Source of the DNA: Platynereis dumerilii
Taxonomy: Eukaryota; Annelida; Polychaeta; Phyllodocida; Nereididae
Assembly (NCBI GenBank): GCA_026936325.1
Contig: JAPTHN010000116.1
Span: 696,898 to 760,897 of the forward strand
Length of the DNA stretch: 64,000 nucleotides
Direction: 5' to 3'
This document shows, piece after piece, positions 25,201-37,200 of this stretch (position 1 is the stretch's first letter; every line of letters begins with the position of its first letter). The position numbers and the translations under genes are program-made. The notes under the pieces were generated by a model. That model worked only from the letters and a program-made list of their open reading frames with translations. It did not search any database and was not told the origin of the DNA.

Positions 25201-28200
25201 CTATAACACTGTCTTTATGTAAATAAATGTTATCTTATTCATGAATGACATTTACATTAGTGTATTTGGAAAGAGATATATGTAACAAGCTTTTGCAAAA
25301 GGAATCCTGTGTTTTTATTGCTATTTCATCCTTGTTATATATGTCAGTGGATACAATGTATTGCTTAAGAAGAACACTTTATTTCATTTTGGTGGACTGT
25401 TAGTAGCATAAAAGGTGTACATGAGAGCATTTTTCGTATTTTTCTTTCTCAGGTTAAAGAGTGTAATATCTTCAGAGATGAAGAAATTTCAAGTGCTTCT
25501 CATTCGGTGCACAGGTGTAAATTATTCATGTTAAAGTTGAATCCCACACTTGGCAAGAAATCTAAAATCCATGCGATATTCATGAAACTTTGCCAAAAAG
25601 TTCTTAAAAAAGAAAGCTTTCCAACGTAAAAAAAAAACAGGCAGGCTATTCAACATAATTTTCGAACTATGATCTTTTCAAAATGTTATGTCATTACATT
25701 AAAACATACAGTAAATACTAAAAAAGTTTGGGATTTATAATGGAAAGCAGCGTCACTCGAACAATATTCAAGAGATATTTATGAAAAATTAAAGGAATAT
25801 AGCTGAAAATACACTTTATCGAAAAACATTTCTTTGAAGGAGGTAACCAATGTTCTTTTAGGGTTGCGTGGTGTACAATATGAGAAAATTATGAAAAACA
25901 GTTCAACAAATATAAGTCCCCCTTAAAATATCTCAAAGATTCCTTCTCCCATTTTTATGAAAGTTGGATTGGATTATATGCCTGTATATCGACCCAAAAT
26001 GTGTGTATTTACAGTTTAGTGCCATTATTCCTGGCTGAGCCAGCAGCCTTCGAGTGAGCCTACCCCTGTTTTCAAAAATCTGTGGCTTTTCCAATGCATA
26101 TGGACATTTTGATCAAGCGGAGGAGCCACCAGCTGGGGTACTTTTGTTGAATCATTTAGTTAGGTGGAGTACAATAGGTGGAGCAGCTGTATCCTGTGGG
26201 ATTCAACTTTAAAGTGTGCAAACCAGCACAAGTTAACTCAGGAACAATGTTTTTTTCCTGTTGTGCAAAACTATACACTGGGGTGCTACTCATTACTGGG
26301 ATATACCATGTGCAAGAGTGTAACGTGGTGACAAACTGGATTATTGTCTATTTAGTCATCTGTGTGATTTTCCTGCTGCAGATATTATGTCATGAGTTGC
26401 AGTCAGTCCCTTTTCCTGAACACATAGCATTTTTGCATATAGTGGAAGTCGACAAAAGTTTGTTAGTAATTGAGACAACCACCAAACAACAGAGCATGAT
26501 TCTTGTATGAAAAAGAAAGATATTGAATTGAAGGACAGTGAAAATGTTTCAATCTGAAGTGATTGTGGACAATCCATTTTGTTAAGTGCATCCCATACTC
26601 TTGATGCAAGGATACCAATGTGCCATACTGATAAATTCAACGTACTGACAAACAGGCAGGGCAGACCCATTGTTCACTTGATTGGCTGACTGTTGCCCAT
26701 TGGTCATCTGAAATTTCTGCACAAGCCTGATGGAACCATCCACAGCAAGTTTCACAAAAGATACTGTTGACATGATCATTGTAAGGCTGACCACATTTTG
26801 GGCAGGGATATTCAATGTCATGAGCAGTTTTTGCCTTTTTTGATTTCTTTGATTTCACTGTTGTTGAGCTTGGTCTTTTCACTTCCTGAAATGAGGCATC
26901 TGATATGCTGGTGGAGTTGATTATTGTTGTCTTCAATGAATCAATGATTTTCTTCTTTCCATGATGTTTTTTCAAATTTAGTTTGTAGACCTGACCAATG
27001 TTAATAAGTTGTGGAATGGTCATCTTTTGGAGGACACTTGAGTCATCTTTCAGAAGTTCCTCCCTGATTTCCTGATGGCATTTGGATGGATCTGTGGCTT
27101 TTAAGATACTGTCATATGATAGAGATTTTGAAACTGAACCTTTGTGCGCTGCTCTATGTGCCAATTTCTTTTGATAGTTCAGCTGGTCTTTCACCTCTTT
27201 TCGAAACTGGTTGCTCAGAATGTTAAGATACTTGGTGACGAACATTTCAAAGATGTGATCACAATGGAGACTGTTCCTCATCAGAGAATGGAAGGATTTT
27301 CTTACATCTTGGTTGTCAATAATTGATGATCTACAGATGATCAACACATTAGACATATGTTGCCGCAATCCATCAAGACAATGAAATGTTAGGCGCCTTC
27401 TTTCTACATCCAAAACAAAATTGAAAAATTCAGGTGTTATATGGGTTAGAGCAGAGGGAAAGTACTCCCTGCCCTCAGTGAACGTTGTTGTTTCTCCAAG
27501 GGCTTCTTTTGCGGATGTCAAAGTCGTTTCCAAGTAACTGAGGTCTTGTAGAGCTGTCTCAGCGTAACGCCATCTTCTTGTGTTCATTGCAGTAAAAGGA
27601 ATAGCATTTCGCTGTAATACAGCCTTGAAATGTTGTCGGATTTTGAAGAGACATCTTCCAGCCAAATAGTACACCTTCTTTTTACTTGTTTCAGATATTG
27701 ATGGATTTGAAGATTCTGTAGATGTCCTGTTATTCTGTTCTTGTAAAAAAGATGATCGCAGGAAAGAAAATATTCTGCTGCCAATTACGAAGTGAATTTT
27801 GGTTGGCACATCAGTTGAAAATAAAGTTTTCAGTGCATCCTCATACCAGTCTTCGGAGAGTGACAGAGTACACATCTTCTGGAAGGCACTCATGTGCTTA
27901 GTATCGCAATTTTCCATGCAGTTGGTCTCAAAGGCCTTGGTTATTACACTGTTGCATGTCTGAATAAACTCCACAGCTTTACCTTCATTTATGACACGTA
28001 GCTGCTTGTTTATTGACTTTTGGGTGACTGTCACTTCCTTGGAACACTGAACATTTGCAAATACATTATGGACGTGGCAAACTTGGTCAGGTTCTATCTC
28101 GACAGAAATCAAGTCTTCAACAGCCTTCTTGAAGATGTCAGCATCTTCTGTATCTGTTTCATCCTCATCTTCATCTGTGCTAGGAGATGATGGCTCAGCG

Positions 28201-31200
28201 TCCACTTCTTGGGGAATGGCTGCAATATTGTTACTGCAGCAGGTTGTAGAGAAAGAGGTTGGTTGTTTTTTCAAAAAATTCTGAACTTTCTCAGGTTGAT
28301 TTGGCAGTTTTGAGGAGGAAAAATTGAGCAAAGTCAGATTTGTCAGACTTCTAACCCTGCTGATGGCCACTGACAACTGACCTGGGGCAAATATTTTCTT
28401 GCAGTCTATCACAACTGAAGGAAGAGTGAGCCCCTGACATTTATGTATTGTTACACTAAACGCAGCAGATAAAGGCATAATTGTGTTGCTGCTGTGGGGG
28501 CCGCAATCAGAGCTGGCAGACAGAAAAATAAGGTGCAAAGATATGCAATGACTGGTGTTTTTGCATAACAGAATGACAAAGCAATTTTTTGTGTTTTTCA
28601 ATGAAAGAGAAATTATAAATTTCTGACCCATGAAGGGGCAGCATGTCTCAATATAAATAAGTTTTATTAGGGTTGAATTTCTCAACAGAGTATTTATTGT
28701 TTGATTACATATTTCAGAAAGTGTGCATGAATGAATTATAGTTAATGATATGCAATATTCAAATACAATAAATGGCTTTATTCATGTAGATATATATTTA
28801 ATAAAGAACTGAAGGTATGCTCCCACAATCACTGATTGATAAGGTAGTCTAGATATTCCAAAATGTATCTATTTCTATCAAAGATGTATTTTACTACGTA
28901 AAATTAATTTATGCGATATGCTATAAAAGTGTCAATGCCGCAGAAGTAGTTACCTGAATTCGCCAAACATTCCAATATTGACTGATTTGTTCCGTTCAGG
29001 GAAGAACACTGTGACCTCCTTTTCATGCAATGCCTGCACTTGGCCCATTTCACCATTTACTAGGTCAAGTCTGAAATCAATGACAACTGTGTAGATCAGT
29101 TCAGTTTACCAAGAATGCACAAATAATGTTCATGTAATTATTACTATACCTTGAGATATGCGACACAAAATTTAATCTTCAACTTTTTCGCTATAATTTT
29201 AAGAGAGTCAACTGCAACAGGTTTGCGGATGCGGATCTTTGAATTATACATTTATGCTTGCAGTTGAATATTTTGTAACAAAATTTGCAATCCTTATAAA
29301 CAAAATAATATACACTGTAATTATCAAAAAGTTCAATACCTGAATCATATTGTCATGCGTATTTTCAAATATTCTGGCATGCATAAATTAGGAATGTTAT
29401 GTTATCAAGTTCGCATGTGCCATAATTTTTCAAAGCACTGTGGACTATTTCTTGAACATGGCAAATCATACCAATCAACTGCAATTAACAATCCAGTTAT
29501 TTGCAGAACTTTGCTTACCCTGGGAGGTTTCGAGTCACCATGACAGGCACACCCACTTTCAGCCTCACCACAACATCATTCTGCAAAACGATGACAAATT
29601 TGTTAGATTTCTTTTCTTTGCTTTATCAAGTGTGCAAATCATTGACGTTATTTGGCTACAAGTTTGGAAATGTAGTATTTAAATAGAAATCGATTTTTTC
29701 CGAATGTTTTAGTTTCTGTGTGATTGTAGCGAACAAAGTGTAAAGAAGATATTGTAATCACTTGGGTAAAATGTTGCCCGTCCGCCAGTCACACGGCAGG
29801 GGATTCTGGGCCGTGACTAAGCCCTCATTGTGTGTTCCGCATAAACTCATATATAAGTCGCCCCTACATATAACACGCAGCCCTTTCTTAGACCCAAAAA
29901 CCCTAACCCATTGAAACCTGTGTGTAAGTCGCATTATATATGACTGGCGCCGAAACATCAAAATGGAGAATGAATGAATGCATCATTTCCAATGTATCAA
30001 GTGTTTATTTATGGTAATTTACCATGTATGTTAGCTCAAATTGCTAGAAATTGACTCGAATCCACTTTGTTTACGTCTATGCGTTGCACTGATGGCTTTC
30101 TTGGGCATGTCTTCTCTCCCAAGAGATCTCGCAAGACCAGAACTTGACGACCAGTGTTTAAAAATGGCAGATGATGGAGAGCGATGACAATTCAGAATTT
30201 TGTGATTTCTACCGGCAAACTTTGATAATTTGATGTATTCCATGGATAAGACGCACCCCTTCTAGAGGTCCATTCTGGGTATCAAAGGTGTGTCTTATGC
30301 GCAATAACACATACCATCAAAAGGCACGACTGATAAATATGCCATACTCTATAAAATAGTGACCAAAAAATAGAAAAATGTTTTTCTTTTCTTTTCCAGG
30401 CCACAAATCTGCTACTATTGCATGCAAGTAGGTTAAATTGGTACACATTTAGCTTATAATAGCCTAGTGTTGCCTTTTCATGTTCAGATGGATATTCTAT
30501 AATTTTTGAAATATTGAGAAAAAAGATCAAAATTGATTTCTTTGTTTTCCGGGTCAAGAATTTGCCAGAGTTGCTTCTTCGCTGAAGGTTTGCTGCTTTG
30601 CAGGCTGTCTTTTCTAGGCTTATATGCTTTATAGCAATTGTAGAGTTGTCACTTAGCACAATTTATGTCAAGGCAGGGCCATATGATTGAGATGAGTATG
30701 ACGAAAGAAACACAACTTTAGTAGGTATAAGCATTTTCTAAATGTCATACCTGGCCCTTGTAAACATGTTCCTCCCCGGGCATGGACGCAATTTGAGAGT
30801 TGTTGAAATGGTTGACTTCCTCTTTTGTTGCAAAAAGATGCAATGCATTTCCTTCTTCAGCAGCACATGTTTGAGAAAGTACCTTGAGGGTTTCTGGACT
30901 GCAGTGATCTGTAATGACAAATGCCCTGTTAGAATAGGTCATGCGTCTTCCAGTTGGATGGGAGAGAAAATGCAATTAAAGTGCCATGGTACTTGGGAAT
31001 ATACTACCACTCATAATATATATAAATTACTATCATGAGTCTCTTCAAACATAATAAAGACTATCACCTATTCACGTAACCTTGACATAACCCTCGTCTA
31101 TCATGATCAGTATCAACAGATTTATCTGACCTAAGTGATTTTACCACCAGGAAAGATTCAGACTAACAAAAAGCTTTCCATAATAGCTCATAATATGTAA

Positions 31201-34200
31201 TAGATGGCTAGATATGTAGATAAGCGTAAACCATCATCGAACCAGAACCCAAAGCAGTTTTGACGCTCATCTTTTAACGTGAAATATATCGATGTGTGAT
31301 TGCTTATGACCCAGAGGCCAATACCTGTACCTAATTGTATAACTGTAAGTGGACAATTCAACAATGGTGGCCATTTTGTAGTGGCCAATTTGGCCATCAT
31401 TTTGGATTTCTCAACATGTCCCCAATGCATACCCAAAGGCAAATACTTCATCAAATTCTATAACTCTAATCGAAATATTTAGATCACTGTGGGCAATTAA
31501 ATAATGAAGAAAGATGGCTGACATAATGGCCACCACAAAATGGCAGCCGTTTTTGATTTCTCGACATGTGACCATTTTGTGGTGGCCATTTTGGCAGCCA
31601 TCTAGGATTTCTCAAATTGTTCCTGATCCATACCCTAAGGCCAAAACCTGTCTAAAATTTCATAACTCTAACCAAAATATTAAGTTCACAATCGGCTGTT
31701 TTAGAATGGCTGCCATTTTGGCAGCCAAATAGGAATTCTCTACATGTTCCTGATCCACACTCACAGACAAATACCTGGACCTAATTCATAACCCTAAGTG
31801 AAATATTATGATCACATACGGACATTTACTGATCTTAAGCGGGACAACGACGACAATGATGACGCCAATGATAATCGAGTGTTGACAATAGCTCTTTGTA
31901 CATGTTTTATTAAAAAAATCAGACGAGTTAAAAATGAAATCCGTGCCAGTGTAAGAAAGTACAGAATTGAGAAGAACAGCAGCCCCTAATTCGAGAGCAG
32001 AAGTGTTTCCAACTGTTATTTGCATTTACAAATTTATGTTGTTGAATTATTTTAATGCTACAAATTCTGATTTCTGGGGGGAAAAATAGAAGTGTTGCAT
32101 TGATAGAGGATTTGAAAAAATGTATATACAATAAAACAAGTAATCTTTGGATATCAGTGAAGCCCAAATATTATATTAGTGAATTTCGCTGGTAGCAGAA
32201 TAGTGCTGGACTTAGGGCTGCCATGCAGCCTATGTTTTGTTGACATTAATGTTGAACACATGAATCAAAAGCGTCCTCAATACTGACTACTTGATGTGTA
32301 GTATACAGACAGATTTCTGACACTGTTTTGCACATACCTTTGCCCAATGCAGTTTCTCTCACGATGTTAAAAAGGGCCTCGTCACACCTAATGCTCTTAC
32401 GCAGATGTACAATATGTGGTTCCATGATTTGGTAGATCTTCGATTCAAACAGATGATCACCTGAAATTATTTGTAAAACATTCAGTCTTCCAACGCAGCA
32501 TTGTTATTGGTGTCAGCACTTGGGTGTCCCCGTGCACATTAAACCTATTTATGGAAACATTGGCTGCCATTAAGTGTGTGCATTGTGAAAAGAAGGAAGG
32601 AAGAAAAGTAAAAAGAGGGAGGAGGAAAAGAAGCAAAGTAGGAATTAGGAATGATGGCATTAGTCAGATAGATTAGATAAATAGAATCTTTATATTCGGA
32701 AAAAAATCCTTTCAAAGATAAATGTGCCTGTAGTCTTGAGCAGAAGTCTTTGAGCAGACGAAACTGGAGAGTGGAGAGGTTGACTAGGCCAATCAGCAGC
32801 CTCCTCTCATAATCAATTTCACGGAAATGCATAAATTATGTCAGCGATAGTTATTACACAAATTTTTGTATATTATGGTACAGTTTCATTAATGTATTTT
32901 TCTCAAGTTTTTCCAAGCATTCAAAAAGTGTGAAATACACGTCAAAAAGCACTGGTTTATTTTATAGGTGATATGTGTAGAAAATTTCATTGTTGTATAT
33001 GCAAGTTCGTGGGCAAGATTTGGCTCCGATATGAAAAAAAAACTTTTAATATCATTCTTTTCTCAATATTACAAGAAGTATAGAATATCTGTCAGTTGGA
33101 CCAAGAAAAGGCACAACTAGACCATATATGTGTACCAAACTTTATCCATGTACATGCAATAACGACCAAGCCTTGGGCCAGAAACCAAAAATAGATTATT
33201 AGTAACTTTTTTCAATATTTCAAAAAGTATATATTTCCATCAGACCCTTCAATAGGCACAACCAGACCCAAATAGGCCATGTGTGTACCAACCTTATCCA
33301 TTTACATGCAATGTGATAGAGTGTTAGCCCGAAAACCAAAAAAAAACATATTTTTATATTTTTTCAAATTTGTTCAAAAAGGATTGAATATCTATCCATC
33401 AGACCATCAAAAGGCACAATTAGACCATACAGGCTATATGTGTACCAAATTTCATCCATGTACATTCAATAGAGGCCAAGTGCTGCCAGAAAACGATGTA
33501 TCCTCCCACCGCCTGAACCCCCGCCCGGACAACATTTTTACCTAAGTGATTACAATACCTTTTTCAAACTTTGCTGAAGGTTAAAAGACATGGTAATTGA
33601 AATTGCTGTAACTGCTAGGCATGACTGTTGCTTTTGGAGTTACTTGTACTCCCTAAAACATTGAAAGCTTTTTGGGGTTTTAGTCAAATTACATGATGTC
33701 TGACAATCATTTATTACCTTGATCATTTTGGGTTGGCACTGGCGGCAGCTGCGTATGGTCACCACAAAGTATTACTTTTAGTCCGCCAAAACACATGCCG
33801 TTTCCGTGCACTGATCTGGAAATTTAATGTGTTAAATGTACGCAACAGTGGAGAAAATTGACAACAAATCATTATTATGTACTACAGTAACATACATATA
33901 GGTTAGGACATGCTTCCCTCTCTTGGAGATTTGATGAAATCGTAAGCTCAAACTTGTTCATGAATTTAAACATTTCCATTAAAGACACAGAATCATTTTT
34001 GTAGTTTAAGTATTTTTTTGTCTTCAGGAATTCCAGTGGAATAAGTGTCTAGAAAAAACAGTTCATACCTTAAGATGAATTCTATTGTTTCAAACATGGT
34101 GGCACTCATCATGGAGGCCTCATCGATGATGAGCACATCTGTTTTTAAGAGCCTGACACGTTTCTCTTCGTAATTCTGCTGGTTGAAAACAGCAGCCTGC

Positions 34201-37200
34201 AATGTGGGGAAAAAATTATAAATGTCACCAAGAGAAATAATATTCCAAATATCCGTAAAATGATTTTGGCTATATATATGCATTGTCCTGCTTCTTGTAT
34301 TTCTTACCCATTGGAATTTATCCCTCCAGTTGTTAATCAACCCAAAAGTGGAATGCACAGTCTGTGCAGTGGATGTCAGATTCCGAGCTGCAATTCCAGT
34401 AGTTGCACAAACCTGGAAATTATTTGAAAGATGAACATAATTATCATTCAACAGCCATAAAAAGTATACAGTCATTGTCATATTTACAAAACACCAGTTT
34501 CCTCAATAACCACTAGGTTATAATGACTGCCTGGTTAATCATCACAGACCAACAACTATCTTGCACTTGTTGGTTCCTCTCAGCTTTTTTTATCATCATA
34601 ATCATGATAATGTTTTGGGATTTTCAGGCAAACAGAAATGATATACAGCGATGGGGGGGGGGGATTCCAGGATATTTTTTGAAACGGGGGCGTGGCAATC
34701 TAATAACATTGCAGTCTCAAGAACAGATTTTTGGTCCTAAATACCAATATGAGGGAATTATCCGATGGAAGGAGGGGCACGCGTCCCCTGTACCCCCCCC
34801 CCTGGATTTGCCTATGATAGATGCTTTATTTGTTATAATTACCTGTATTAATATGCCATACTAAATGTCTGCACAAACAACTAATGTTATGGTACCTGGC
34901 TTTCGTGAAATACATTTTTTGACAGACTTCAAATCAATGATTACTGGTTGGGATATAATTATCTGGCAAAGAAAACTGTAAGCCCCCCCCCCACCCCTAA
35001 TATGCAATGGTCGACACCTAAGCATTGAAGTGCCAAGCCAGCTAACTTGTCTGTGTAAAAAACGCAGTGTGATCCTACTCATTACACATTAGCATGCCAT
35101 TATGATACATGTATATTAGAGCTTGACAAATGTAAACAAAACAAAATAAATAGCCAATTTTTTTTTCACTCACCAAAAGTTGTAGTCCCTTCTCATGTAA
35201 AATCTGGCAAAGCCTCCTTAAAAGGAAGGTTTTTCCAGTACCTGCATGACCTTGGAGGTGTAAATTATGCCCTTGCTGGACTTTTTCTGCTAGGAAATTG
35301 ACTGTGTGGTAACTGTCGTCCTCTCCAGCTGCCATGTTGCACTCAGGTGAGGTTGTTGGTGGTCAAGGTCATATGATTGAGGGGGGGGGGGGAGTGAATG
35401 TATGCAAATCACCGAAAGTGAAAGTACTTTTTGATGCAGAGTTAACTTCAGGCTGAATCTTATCATATCTATTTAGTTGGGTTCATTTCTTTGTTATTTT
35501 GTATTACATGTAAGGAAAAATGTCCCATTTGCAAAAAGGAATGTTATAGAATAAATTATTCGACATAAGTATATTTCCACTTCCTGTGTCATGCCTCATT
35601 AGGTACTTGGGAAGCATTGCTCATAATAGAAGATGAAGTGAAAGGTAAGTTAATTTGCAAAGTTACTGTAGTATTTGCAGAAATTTTTGTGACTATGATG
35701 AAACATTAGGTTTATATGTTGCGATGCAATGATGCACAATTTTTTATAAGCAGCTGGTTTTGCAAAAATCCAACTTTCTGCATGACTGCTTTCTCTTGCC
35801 AGACGACATTGTGATACCCTTAAGAATATGTAAACAAGGCAGGACATGGCTGATCAAGATGTGATAGTTCAGTATCTTTTTATTGCTGGTTCTGCCCGTG
35901 CCTCGCGATCTGTACCAAGGTTTCCCAGAGTCAGAAATTTCACCTGAGGATCTCCTCCTGTTCCAGCCCTGATTCTGAACAACCACTTCCACGTATGGAT
36001 CTGGAATTATATTGTGTATCTATTTTACAAAGGTAAAGGTAAAGGTAGACATTATTATCATATAAGAGAACTTAGAAATTTATATTGGGTTTATAAAAAT
36101 GCAAATTACACAATACATGACATTGATGAATGATGTTGGCATTGACTTATAAAATAAACATGTCCTTATTGCAATGCCAGAAACTGAGAGTGTGCCCTTC
36201 ATATAATCATGATTGGCCATGAGCCACAAACATAAAGTTCATTGAAATAACTATGACGCAGTGGTGAGTTACTCTAGGCCAGATCTGACTAGTATTTAAG
36301 GGGAGGCCTGATGCTTCCAAAAATCAGTCCATCAATCAGTCGGAAGTCAGCCAGTCAGGAATGAATCAGTAATGATGTTTAATCAGATCTGCATGCCAGG
36401 CCCAGTTTGACTCAGCACATCAGGTAAAGTTTATTTAGTATCAAATGTATTAATATGTTCCAAATTCTAATATAACACCAAATGCACCTCTCAGTTGCCT
36501 GAAAAATATTGATTAACTGTTATTTGATGTGTTTGTTGATTACTGGTTACACTTTGGTTAAATAAGTAGACATCGATCCATGGCATAACCGTCCTCTTCA
36601 CATCCCCCAATAATTATGGTTTATTTATGTCATATTATTTAACATGGGTAAACAGACTAATTTAGAGACTTATTTACAGCTGAGCCCACGGCACCTCCAA
36701 TTAATGTCTAATGCGAACGACAATGCCGTGGGATGACATGATGGCCAGCCTGGGGATTGAACACGGGTCCCTTGCTTGTGAGGCGAGTGCTCTACTGACT
36801 GAGCTAACTGGGCTGACAAGAATATTGGAAAACAGTCAGAGGCAATGTTATGATGCAGGAGGGCCAATGCTCTTGGCACTCATTTGCTATTTAAATACAG
36901 AGTCTGTAATTTCACTCCAATTTCAATTTGAATAAATTTAGTATTCAAACACTGTTTAATATTTTTTCAAAAATGTGTTTGTAAATAAACAAGACTCAGA
37001 ATGAAGAATCTGAAGGATTCCGTGTGTCTAGGATGATCAAGAGGGACACCAGCACAATTTAAAAATTAACATTATAATTTATAAATAACAAGTACATGTA
37101 CACAGTACCCGATGAGTCGCTAACTGGCAGTATTGACCAATGCGACCAACAATTGTCTATTTGGTCCACTGGGTTTGGTTATATGCTGGCCCTCTGGGAC

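Noticed and set aside
26178-26510. 110-codon hydrophobic frame as a membrane protein
   Set aside because: It begins inside the right end of a MITE and shows no conservation or start context; likely chance.
28513-28685. Longer N-terminal start for the helicase terminal exon
   Set aside because: The frame stays open into the intron, but a strong acceptor at 28513 and the phase of exon 8 place the exon start there.
26637-35335. Reading the PIF1-type helicase as evidence for a Helitron or a Polinton-like element
   Set aside because: No Rep/HUH motif, DNA polymerase B, integrase or capsid sequence was seen, and the partner gene is a P-type DDE/D transposase.
36745-36817. Possible tRNA gene on the minus strand
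   Set aside because: Boxes A and B are good, but the acceptor stem does not pair and a SINE body and tail follow.
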